From: Betaproteobacteria bacterium
GTDB lineage: Bacteria > Pseudomonadota > Gammaproteobacteria > Burkholderiales > Rhodocyclaceae
Length of the DNA stretch: 64,000 nt
Assembly (NCBI GenBank): GCA_009781175.1
Contig: WQYQ01000001.1
Coordinates: forward strand, 1-64,000
Direction of reading: 5' to 3'
The position numbers and the translations under genes were made by a program. Under the pieces are notes generated by a model. It was not told the origin of the DNA. It was given only the letters and a program-made list of their open reading frames with translations, and searched no databases. Shown in pieces: positions 50,496 to 60,538 of this stretch (the stretch's first letter is position 1; each line of letters opens with the position of its first letter).

Positions 50496-50572
50496 TGGTT
50501 GCGGGGACAGGATTTGAACCTGTGACCTTCGGGTTATGAGCCCGACGAGCTGCCAGACTGCTCCACCCCGCG
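50496..50572 (-). tRNA. Initiator tRNA-fMet (anticodon CAT)
   Basis: A 77-nt tRNA on the minus strand with encoded CCA. The acceptor stem is CGCGGGG/CCCCGCA, leaving the unpaired C1-A72 that marks initiator tRNA. The anticodon stem TCGGG/CCCGA holds loop CTCATAA (anticodon CAT), with the three G-C pairs next to the loop typical of initiators. T arm: GGTTCAAATCC. Confidence 0.96.
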
Positions 50573-50788
50573 TCTGGAGAGAGAGAATTATGGCCAATGC
50601 GAACGCTTAAGTCAAGAGAAAATATTTTTAACCCCCTGGATTCAATTTAACATCCCAAAATTCAGCTTCTATATACAGTAGAAGGCTTACGCCTGAACAA
50701 GAACTCCATTTTTTCGATCATGTAGTCTTCCGTTTGAAAAAAATCGGCGCATGCCATCTTTGTCAAGCCATATCAAATAACAAATCAT

Positions 50789-52282
50789 ATGAGCCCACCG
50801 CTTTCTCTTCTTATTGTCGAGGACAACGAAAACGATGCGCTTCTGTTGATTGATCGCTTCCGCCGCGCAGGATATGAGGTTAGCTGGCATCGCGTTCAAA
50901 CAGCGGAAGCTTTGCTCGGCGCTCTGCAAGAGCGTCGCTGGGATGTTGTGCTCTCCGACTATCAGCTGCCGGGTTTTTCCGGCGATGCGGCCCTGGAGCT
51001 TGTCAAATCCCACGGCCAGGACATTCCGTTCTTCCTCGTCTCGGGCATCGTCGATGAGGAAACCGCGTCCGCCGCAATGCGTGCGGGGGCACAAGACTAT
51101 CTAAGCAAAGACAGGCTCGACCGCCTTATTCCCGCGGTTGAGCGTGAATTGCGCGAGGCGCGCATCCGGCGCGAACGTTCCACCGCGATCAAAGAGGCGC
51201 ATGACCGCGAATCGCGTCTTGGCGCGATCACCGGCAACATTCCGGGAATGGTTTTTCAGTTGCGTCGCGAGGAGGAAAGCGGGAATTTGAATCTCGAATA
51301 CGCCAGCGAAGGCGCCTATATGTTATTTGGCGTGCCTCCCGGCGAATTGGTCGACGACAGCATGCGTCTGCTTTTCATGATTCTCCCCGAAGACCGGATC
51401 AGCTTTCTGGAAACACTTGAACACGGTTCGCGGCGCCTGGGCACGCTCAACTGGGAAGGACGCATCCGCGTGCCCGAGCGCGATACGAAGTGGATCAATA
51501 TCCGCGCCTCTTCCCAACGCCTGTCGGATGGCAGCACCCGCTGGTCGGGCGTGATGTGGAACATCACGCATTCGAAACACACGCAGGCCGAACTTTCCGT
51601 TTCACGCAGCCAGCTTGCCGAACTTTCGAATCACTTGCAGCGAATCAAGGAAGAAGAGCGCGAACGCATCGCGCGAGACATCCATGATGTGTTGGGCGGG
51701 TTATTGGTTGGGATCAAAATCGAGCTGACCTTGCTCGCCAGCAAACTCGATTCGGATGCATCGCTCGCGGGGCGCACCAAACGGATCGCCGCCATGGTGG
51801 ACGATGCAATCAGCACGTCCAGCCGCGTCGCGCGCGAGTTGCGGCCCGGCATTCTGAAGGAATTCGGCTTGGCCGCGGCGATCGAAAGCTATGCCGAGGA
51901 CTTCTCGCAGCGCACCGGCATCATTTGCGAGGTGCTGTGCGCGGACTACGATATTTCGTCCTCGGAAGATACGGAGGTTGCAATTTTCCGCGTCTTCCAG
52001 GAAGCGCTGACCAATGTTGCAAAACACGCACACGCAGAGAGAGTACAGATTCGCCTGATGCAGGAAGGCGACGAAATCGTGCTTCAAGTTGCCGACAATG
52101 GCGTCGGCATCCGTAACACGGATTTTTCGAAGCCCCGCTCGTTCGGCGTGCGAGGCATGCAGGAGCGCGTCGCCAGCCTGGGTGGAAGACTGGACATCCA
52201 TGCTCGGCCAAAGCAAGGGACGGAGCTGGTCCTGCGCGCCCCGCTGCATGCCGCGATACCGGCGCCCGCTTCAGCGGATTAA
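50789..52282 (+). CDS. Receiver-PAS-HisKA_3 histidine kinase (NarX/DegS type output)
   Basis: A 497-residue cytoplasmic protein. Residues 1-125 form a receiver domain with the acidic pair E11/D12, phospho-Asp 57 (WDVVLSDYQLPGF) and Lys 107 in YLSKDRL. A PAS-like domain follows (about 140-262), then a HisKA_3 dimerisation helix with phospho-His 299 in ERIARDIHDVLGG, and a HATPase domain with the N box FQEALTNVAKHAHA and VADNGVGI. The N-terminal receiver means it can itself be an output of another kinase. The next gene, 10 nt downstream, encodes its likely partner regulator. Confidence 0.92.
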   Translation: MSPPLSLLIVEDNENDALLLIDRFRRAGYEVSWHRVQTAEALLGALQERRWDVVLSDYQLPGFSGDAALELVKSHGQDIPFFLVSGIVDEETASAAMRAGAQDYLSKDRLDRLIPAVERELREARIRRERSTAIKEAHDRESRLGAITGNIPGMVFQLRREEESGNLNLEYASEGAYMLFGVPPGELVDDSMRLLFMILPEDRISFLETLEHGSRRLGTLNWEGRIRVPERDTKWINIRASSQRLSDGSTRWSGVMWNITHSKHTQAELSVSRSQLAELSNHLQRIKEEERERIARDIHDVLGGLLVGIKIELTLLASKLDSDASLAGRTKRIAAMVDDAISTSSRVARELRPGILKEFGLAAAIESYAEDFSQRTGIICEVLCADYDISSSEDTEVAIFRVFQEALTNVAKHAHAERVQIRLMQEGDEIVLQVADNGVGIRNTDFSKPRSFGVRGMQERVASLGGRLDIHARPKQGTELVLRAPLHAAIPAPASAD

Positions 52283-52292
52283 AGAGGAAACA

Positions 52293-52934
52293 ATGAGCGA
52301 TCCAGTTATCCGGGTTCTGATCGTGGACGACCATGCGATCGTCAGACAGGGACTTAAATCGATTCTGTCGGACACCCAAGACCTCGTTATTGCTGGCGAG
52401 GCCGAGAACAGCGCACGTGCACTGCTATTGATTCGCGAATCCGAATTCGACGTCGTGCTCATGGACGTCAACATGCCCGACCGCAACGGGATCGATACCT
52501 TGAAGCTCGTCAAAAAAGAATATCCACGCCTGCCTGTGCTGATGCTGTCAATGCATTCGGAAGATCAGTACGCAATCCGGGCGCTGCGCGCCGGCGCGGC
52601 GGGTTATCTCTCAAAACAAAGCGCGCCGGAACTGCTCGTCAGCGCGATCCGCCAAGTCGCCGCGGGCAAAAAATACGTCAGCGCAACCTTGGCCGAACAG
52701 CTTGCCGAGGCGATTACCGAGGACGACCGCCCGCCGCATGAACGGCTGTCGGATCGCGAATATCAAACCCTTTGCATGATCGCGTCGGGCAAGACGCTGA
52801 CGCAGATCGGTGAAGAGCTGAACCTGAGCGTTAAAACGGTGAGTGTTTATCGGGCACGTTTGCTGGAAAAGATGAAGCTCAAAAATAATGCCGAGTTGAC
52901 GCACTACGGGCTCAAACACGGCTTGGTTGAATAG
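52293..52934 (+). CDS. LuxR/NarL-family response regulator
   Basis: A 213-residue regulator. The receiver domain (1-120) has the acidic pair D12/D13, phospho-Asp 58 in VVLMDVNMPDRNG and Lys in GYLSKQSA. The C-terminal HTH (about 148-213) has LSDREYQTLCMIASGKTLTQ and LNLSVKTVSVYRARLLEKM. The open frame extends far upstream within the kinase gene, but ATG 52293 follows a strong AGAGGAAA site. It is the partner of the HisKA_3 kinase. The target genes are not evident; no matching operon is adjacent. Confidence 0.93.
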   Translation: MSDPVIRVLIVDDHAIVRQGLKSILSDTQDLVIAGEAENSARALLLIRESEFDVVLMDVNMPDRNGIDTLKLVKKEYPRLPVLMLSMHSEDQYAIRALRAGAAGYLSKQSAPELLVSAIRQVAAGKKYVSATLAEQLAEAITEDDRPPHERLSDREYQTLCMIASGKTLTQIGEELNLSVKTVSVYRARLLEKMKLKNNAELTHYGLKHGLVE

Positions 52935-53062
52935 ATTTCCTCAAGAAGTGTCGGAGCCTGCCGTAGCCAACATACTGACGAGATTTCGAGCGCTCCGTCC
53001 GCGCTCCGAGCGTCAGCGTTAGCCTGTTCGGTACATGAGCATCATGGTAGGCAAATAGGTTC

Positions 53063-54826
53063 ATGAGTTCGGAAACCCACAACCCAATCGATATTGCCCG
53101 CGAGGTTTTGCGACGGCTTGCAATGAGTCGCACGCCCCCCACGCCTGAAAATTTTCGCGATCTTTATCATCAGATTGCGGGCACGCAACCAGAAGAAATC
53201 TTTCCTGAACGCGAACTGCGCGCACTTTCGGCCCTTCTACCGCGCGACACGCCCGAGCAGCAGCGGATCGCACGCCGTTTTGAAGGCGCGATCAGCGAGA
53301 AGAACTGGAAAAGCTTCCATACCCGCATGCAGCAACTTTTTCAGGAATGCGCCGAAACGAGCCTGCCGTGGAGCGGTTTGATTCGTGAGCTGCTCACGCA
53401 ATTCGAAAACCGCCACGCGAACATCAGCGGTGTGCGCAAGCGCGAATCGCTCGAACATGTATTGGCGTCGAGCCAAGCCGATCAGAAGCAACTTTTTCAG
53501 CGCTTACAGGGCTTGGTGCGCGGCTGGAGCAGCGAAGCGCTGAGCGAATCCTATTTGTTGATCGACGCCCCCTCGCCCGAAGTGGCGTTTACGCGCGAGG
53601 ATGCCGCACTTGAACAAGCCGTCACCCAGTCGCACGACATCAGAAGTCTGGTGGCTCAAATCCTCGAAGAGGCGATTTCGAGCCTGCTCGTTGGTTCTCC
53701 CGAACTGACCGAAACGGCAAGTACGCTCGCGCTTGAGTTGCGCCAGACATCGAAGGATTTTGACTCGGCCGCTTTTGCCAAACGTCTGCGCGAGTTCGCC
53801 TACAAGGTTGAATGGGTCGTACAGGATCAAACCGGAGTTCGGCAGGCACTCATCAAGCTTTTGCGCTTGATCATCGAAAACATCAACGATCTAGCGATCG
53901 ACGATCGCTGGCTGCAAGGCCAGATCGCCGGCGTGCTTCAAGTCACCTCCGACTCGCTCGACCGCACGACGCTCGAAGAGGTTGGTCGCCGTTTGCGCGA
54001 CTTGATTCTCAAACAAGGTTTGCTCAAGAAAAGCCTGGTTGAAGCGCAAGACCGTCTCAAGCAATTGCTGTCCGGCTTCGTCGACCATCTTTCGGGCTTC
54101 TACAATTCGACCGGCGAATATAAAGACAGAATGGAGCATTGTGCCGCGCAGGTCGCCAATGCCGAGTCGATTGGCGAACTCTCCATCGTCATCGAGGAGG
54201 TTCTGCGCGAAACGCGCAATGTGCAGATCCAGGCGGAAAACTCGCGTGGCAACCTCCTCGTGCTGCAACGCCAAGTCGATGTCGCCAATGGGGAAATCCT
54301 GCGGCTTCAGGAAGAGCTGGAATCGGCCAGCGATCTCGTCCGCCACGATCCGCTTACGGGAGCGCTCAACCGCAAGGGCATGGATGAAACGTTGGAGCGC
54401 GAGGTCGCCCGCGCGCAGCGGCAAAACCAGACGCTCTGTCTGGCCTTGCTGGATATCGACAACTTCAAACAAATCAACGACAACCTGGGCCATCACGTCG
54501 GCGACAACGCATTGATCCATCTTGCGCACATCGTCGACGAGTTGGTTCGCCCGCAAGACTCCGTCGCACGCTATGGTGGTGAAGAGTTTGTCGTCATTTT
54601 GCCGGACACCGGACTCGAAGATGCCGCAAGCGCCATTCGCCGCGTTCAGCGCGAACTGACGCGGCGTTTCTTCTTGAATGACAACAGCAAGGTGCTCATC
54701 ACCTTCAGCGCCGGCGTAAGCGAAATCGGCACCAAAGAAACGCCGCAACAAGCGCTCAACCGCGCGGACGAGGCCATGTATCGCGCCAAGCGCGCAGGCA
54801 AAAACCGTGTCGAGATCGCACGTTGA
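53063..54826 (+). CDS. Diguanylate cyclase with long helical N-terminus
   Basis: A 587-residue soluble protein. The first ~410 residues are mostly helical with heptad-like stretches, starting with PIDIAREVLRRLAMSRTPPTPENFRDLYHQ; similar N-termini occur in uncharacterised betaproteobacterial GGDEF proteins. The C-terminal GGDEF domain has FKQINDNLGHHVGDNALIHL, GGEEF at 505-509 and the RxxD site before it (RPQD), so it should be active and feedback inhibited. It lies about 130 nt after the response regulator gene, so it may have its own promoter. It converges on pseI. Confidence 0.88.
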   Translation: MSSETHNPIDIAREVLRRLAMSRTPPTPENFRDLYHQIAGTQPEEIFPERELRALSALLPRDTPEQQRIARRFEGAISEKNWKSFHTRMQQLFQECAETSLPWSGLIRELLTQFENRHANISGVRKRESLEHVLASSQADQKQLFQRLQGLVRGWSSEALSESYLLIDAPSPEVAFTREDAALEQAVTQSHDIRSLVAQILEEAISSLLVGSPELTETASTLALELRQTSKDFDSAAFAKRLREFAYKVEWVVQDQTGVRQALIKLLRLIIENINDLAIDDRWLQGQIAGVLQVTSDSLDRTTLEEVGRRLRDLILKQGLLKKSLVEAQDRLKQLLSGFVDHLSGFYNSTGEYKDRMEHCAAQVANAESIGELSIVIEEVLRETRNVQIQAENSRGNLLVLQRQVDVANGEILRLQEELESASDLVRHDPLTGALNRKGMDETLEREVARAQRQNQTLCLALLDIDNFKQINDNLGHHVGDNALIHLAHIVDELVRPQDSVARYGGEEFVVILPDTGLEDAASAIRRVQRELTRRFFLNDNSKVLITFSAGVSEIGTKETPQQALNRADEAMYRAKRAGKNRVEIAR

Positions 54827-54865
54827 ACAAGCCGCTCCCGCCCACGCAAAACTTTTGGAGTCCGC

Positions 54866-54896
54866 AAAAAAAAAGAAACCAGTGTTACCTGGTTTC
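54866..54896 (-). terminator. Rho-independent terminator after pseI
   Basis: Inverted repeat GAAACCAG and CTGGTTTC followed on the minus strand by an uninterrupted run of nine T residues. It lies about 80 nt past the pseI stop and 40 nt after the converging diguanylate cyclase. The strong T tract is on the pseI strand only. Confidence 0.8.
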
Positions 54897-54976
54897 AAAC
54901 GCGTGAGCGACAAGGTTTCTAGCGTTATAAAGGTGAGTCACCTCAGGCCAAAGCGCGGGGCTTCCTCACCACGAAT

Positions 54977-56023
54977 TCATGCGACCCATTTCCATGCCAG
55001 CGGCGTTCCGCGCGTAATCGCCTGCGCGGCGCGGCGGCCCATCAGCGCATCGAAATGTCGCGGCTCAAGGCCGAATCCAGGCCGGATCGCACGCACGTTC
55101 TCGGGCGTAAAAGCTTCTCCTTCCGCGATGTCTTTAACAACATAGAGCGAACGGCGATACTGCAACGAAGGGCGCTCCCGCCCGCTCGGACCGTAATGAA
55201 CCTGACCAAGCGCCTGCCAGACGCGTTCCGTTTCCTCGACGAGCTGACGCACTTCGTGCGGCTCAAGTGAGAAAGCGCTGTCGACACCACCATCGGCGCG
55301 CCGCAAAGTCACATGCTTTTCGATCACCGTCGCGCCTAAGGCCACCGAGCCTATCGCAACCCCGAGGCCCAAAGTGTGATCTGAAAGGCCGACTTCGCAG
55401 CCGAAGGTTTCGCGTAAATGCGGAAGCGTCAGAAGATGACTATCCGCCGGCGAAGCGGGATAGGTGCTTGAACATTTCAACAGTACCAAATCGCGGCAGC
55501 CCGCGCCGCGCGCGGTTTCCACCGCCTCGGCGATTTCACGCAATGACGCCAGCCCGGTGGAAATAATCAGGGGCTTGCCTTTCGAGGCCGCCTTGCGAAT
55601 CAGCGGAAGGTCGATGTTTTCGAAACTCGCAATCTTGTAGCAGGGAACATCCAACTCTTCGAGGAAGTCGATCGCCGTGGCATCGAAAGGCGTCGAAAAA
55701 GCCAACATGCCATGCTTGCGCGCCCGCTCGAAAATCGGCGCATGCCATTCCCACGGCGTATGCGCTTCACGATAAAGGTCGTACAGCCTGCGCCCCGCCC
55801 ATAGACTATCGGCGTCGTCGATCACGAAACCGGGCATGTCGCAATCGAGCGTCATCGTATCGGCGGTATAGGTTTGCAGCTTCAGCGCCTGCGCGCCCGT
55901 GGCCGCTATGGCATCAACAATCTCCAAGGCATGCTCAAGCGAACCATTGTGGTTTCCGCTCATTTCGGCAATCAACAATGGCGGTTTCGCACGGCCAACG
56001 CCATATTTCCCGATCTGAATCAT
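54977..56023 (-). CDS. pseI: Pseudaminic acid synthase
   Basis: A 348-residue NeuB-family enzyme that condenses phosphoenolpyruvate with 6-deoxy-AltdiNAc to give pseudaminic acid. The TIM barrel has AEMSGNHNGSLEHALEIVD, ALKLQTYTADTMT, FSTPFDATAIDFL and VGLSDHTLG; the C-terminal SAF (antifreeze-like) domain follows (LYVVKDIAEGEAFTPENV). The MSGNHNG and TYTADT residues fit PseI better than the sialic or legionaminic acid synthases. The start has an ideal AGGAGGT site. It is separated from pseBCFG by the oppositely oriented pseH. Confidence 0.92.
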   Translation of the reverse strand: MIQIGKYGVGRAKPPLLIAEMSGNHNGSLEHALEIVDAIAATGAQALKLQTYTADTMTLDCDMPGFVIDDADSLWAGRRLYDLYREAHTPWEWHAPIFERARKHGMLAFSTPFDATAIDFLEELDVPCYKIASFENIDLPLIRKAASKGKPLIISTGLASLREIAEAVETARGAGCRDLVLLKCSSTYPASPADSHLLTLPHLRETFGCEVGLSDHTLGLGVAIGSVALGATVIEKHVTLRRADGGVDSAFSLEPHEVRQLVEETERVWQALGQVHYGPSGRERPSLQYRRSLYVVKDIAEGEAFTPENVRAIRPGFGLEPRHFDALMGRRAAQAITRGTPLAWKWVA

Positions 56024-56202
56024 CGATGACCTCCTGCTCTTCTTGCCAGCTACTCATGGCGGTATGGTTGAAGCTTAAACCTGAAGAAAGAAAATCTCCG
56101 TATGGAAATAAAGGGGAAATTCCCCTCTTATCGGCGTTGGAAAGCAAACGTATTTCGGACGATCATCCGATTAAGCACACTAAAAAATTCAACTGGATTT
56201 GC

Positions 56203-56664
56203 ATGTCAGGCCATTACGCCTCTATATCGAAACTCACGCTCAGACCGACCACTCTGCGGGATGCCGACTTGCTTTTAGCGTGGCGCAACGATCCGGAAAC
56301 GCAAAAAGCGAGTCTGCATCAAACTGAAATTCAAGCTGACGAACATCTGCGCTGGTTAAATAAAAACCTGAACAATCCGAATCTGCGTCTATTGATTGCA
56401 GAACAAGATGGCTCTGCCGTGGGCACGGTTCGAGCGGAGTTTTCAGACGGCGTCTGGGAACTTTCCTGGACCATAGCGCCTGAGCACAGAGGTTCCGGCA
56501 TCGGCAAACAGATGGTCGCGCTGTTGGCGTGCGAGCTTTCCGGCCCAATTCAGGCAAAAGTAAAGTCCGATAATCCGGCCTCGGCCAGGATTGCCGCGCA
56601 TGTCGGAATGACGCTCGATCGAGAAGCTGACGGGATTTTGTATTACTCAAATCGGGCGAAATAG
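56203..56664 (+). CDS. pseH: UDP-4-amino-4,6-dideoxy-AltNAc N-acetyltransferase (PseH-like)
   Basis: A 153-residue GNAT acetyltransferase. It has LRPTTLRDADLLLAWRNDPE at the start and the acetyl-CoA loop APEHRGSGIGKQM. In the pseudaminic pathway PseH acetylates the 4-amino group made by PseC. I chose the ATG at 56203, which opens the domain; the frame is open upstream into the pseI promoter, but that sequence is AT-richer and unlike protein. It is the only pse gene on the plus strand, diverging from pseI and converging on pseG (10 nt between stops), and looks less GC-rich than its neighbours, hinting at a separate origin or inversion. Confidence 0.82.
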   Translation: MSGHYASISKLTLRPTTLRDADLLLAWRNDPETQKASLHQTEIQADEHLRWLNKNLNNPNLRLLIAEQDGSAVGTVRAEFSDGVWELSWTIAPEHRGSGIGKQMVALLACELSGPIQAKVKSDNPASARIAAHVGMTLDREADGILYYSNRAK

Positions 56665-56674
56665 CGGCTCTAAA

Positions 56675-57706
56675 TCAGGCCGCCAAGAGCCGTTTCGTCA
56701 CCCGAAGCGCGCCGAGTCCATCGCAATGCGCGCTCAAGGCTGCGCTCATTTCAAGCACGCGTTGAGGTTCCTCGATGAGCCGGGCCAAGACATTCGGCAG
56801 CAGCGCCAAAGCTTCGGCCGTCGCAAAACCAAGATCGATCCCCTCGCCCGCCGCATCCAGGCGCGCGCAAAGCTCGCGCTGATTCTCGGCGATCGGCAAG
56901 GTGACGCCCGGCAAGCCCAGGCTCGCGCGTTCCCAAGTCATGCTGCCACCCGAGCCAATAAACAGATCGGCTGCCGCCATGCGCGCGGCGATGTCCGTCG
57001 CACCCACAATTAGAGTCGCGTGCGGCAACGCGGCGCATTGCGCGCGTAAGCGTTCGACATGCGGATTGCCCGCGCCAACCACCACGTCGAGGGTGATGTC
57101 CGACTTTGCTGCAAGCACATGCAAAACGGCGCCCGTCGCATTCGGCGGGTCCGAACCGCCGAAGCACACCAGCACACGTTCAATTTTTCCATTGCGCGGC
57201 GGAAGATTCACACGCGCCTCGGCAAACTCGGCGCGCAGTAAGGCCCAGTGCGGCCCGAATAAGGCATCGGCCCACGAGGGGATCAGCCCCGCATAGCGCG
57301 CCTCGGGTCTGTCCTGCCAATTCTGGTCGAGCAGCAGATCGCATTCGAGCGGGCGATCGGCCAGATCGTCGATCGCCATCAGCTTGCGGCACAGCGGCCG
57401 AAGTCTGCGCCCCCAATCCGCATTCAGGCCATAGTGATCGAGAATCAGCCAATCGATCGCCTGCCGCGCGGCCAGTGCTTCGCCGCACGCCGCCGCATCG
57501 GCAAGCACCGCGTCGGTCTGGGGGTCGATGACGATCAAGGCATGGCCGGCGCTTTGAATCGCCGCGCGCGCATCGCCCAGCAAAGCGCGGCACAGGAAAA
57601 CCACTTCCGCATGCTGTGCGCGCAGCACATCGGCCAGCGCGAGACAACGCATCACATGGCCGTGTCCGATATCCCGCGAGGCGTCGGCGCGAATCGCTAT
57701 CCTCAT
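56675..57706 (-). CDS. pseG: UDP-sugar hydrolase PseG
   Basis: A 343-residue GT-B fold enzyme that removes UDP from UDP-6-deoxy-AltdiNAc before PseI acts. Motifs: ADASRDIGHGHVMRCLALA with the catalytic His, LILDHYGLNADW, CFGGSDPPNATG and GSGGSMTWERASLGLP. The open frame reaches far upstream inside pseF, but the ATG at 57706 overlaps the pseF stop (ATGA) and opens the protein with RIAIRADAS, matching the family. It is the last gene of the maf-pseBCFG unit. Confidence 0.93.
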   Translation of the reverse strand: MRIAIRADASRDIGHGHVMRCLALADVLRAQHAEVVFLCRALLGDARAAIQSAGHALIVIDPQTDAVLADAAACGEALAARQAIDWLILDHYGLNADWGRRLRPLCRKLMAIDDLADRPLECDLLLDQNWQDRPEARYAGLIPSWADALFGPHWALLRAEFAEARVNLPPRNGKIERVLVCFGGSDPPNATGAVLHVLAAKSDITLDVVVGAGNPHVERLRAQCAALPHATLIVGATDIAARMAAADLFIGSGGSMTWERASLGLPGVTLPIAENQRELCARLDAAGEGIDLGFATAEALALLPNVLARLIEEPQRVLEMSAALSAHCDGLGALRVTKRLLAA

Positions 57707-58394
57707 TCGCCCGCTTCCCTCATGGCGCGGAACAGCCATTCCGCGCGCAGCCAATCCTCGGGCGTGTCGATGTCTTGCACGCGATGGCGCGGCAAGAGAT
57801 ACATCCGCGAGCCCGACCCGAATATCGGCGCACCGGCGAGCCAATCCGCCACATCGCCAAAATAGAACTGGCCCGCATCGTGAAAGGCTTCGGGCAAGTC
57901 CTGCGAACGCTTGCCGATGTGTTCGGGGAACATCGGCGCAAGCTGGCCCTGCGCGTTGCAAGTCAACGCGCGCAGAATCGGAAAATCGAAGTTCGTCGCG
58001 GAAAACACGAAACGGACGCGGCTGTGTGCTAATTGTTCCACGGCTGCGCGCAGATCCCGCGCACGCACAAAAGGCGCCGTCGCGTACAGGCAGCATACGA
58101 GCCCTAGCGTCTCGCCCTGCTGGCGGAACCAGTCGATTGCGTGCGTGACGACCTCGCTCGTTCCGGTATGGTCGTCCGCGAGCGCCCGCGGGCGTTCGAA
58201 TGGCGTGAGCGCGCCGGCCTCGCGCGCCACCGCCGCGATTTCGGCATCCTCGGTCGACACGATAACCTGATCGAAAAGACCGCTTTCGCATGCGGCGGCG
58301 ATCGACCAGGCGAGCATCGGCCGGCCGCAGAAATCCTTGATGTTTTTGCGCGGAATCCGCTTGCTGCCGCCACGCGCCGGAATTACGCAGAGCT

Positions 58395-58398
<4 letters not shown>
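57703..58398 (-). CDS. pseF: Pseudaminic acid cytidylyltransferase
   Basis: A 231-residue CMP-sugar synthetase that activates pseudaminic acid with CTP. The nucleotide loop IPARGGSKRIPRKNIKDFCG opens the protein; SEVVTHAI and CCLYATAPFVRARDL are further family segments. The start is a GTG at 58398, whose bases overlap the pseC stop (GTGA); the longer frame upstream lies inside pseC and has no family similarity. It overlaps pseG by 4 nt. Confidence 0.92.
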
Positions 58399-60538
<2,140 letters not shown>

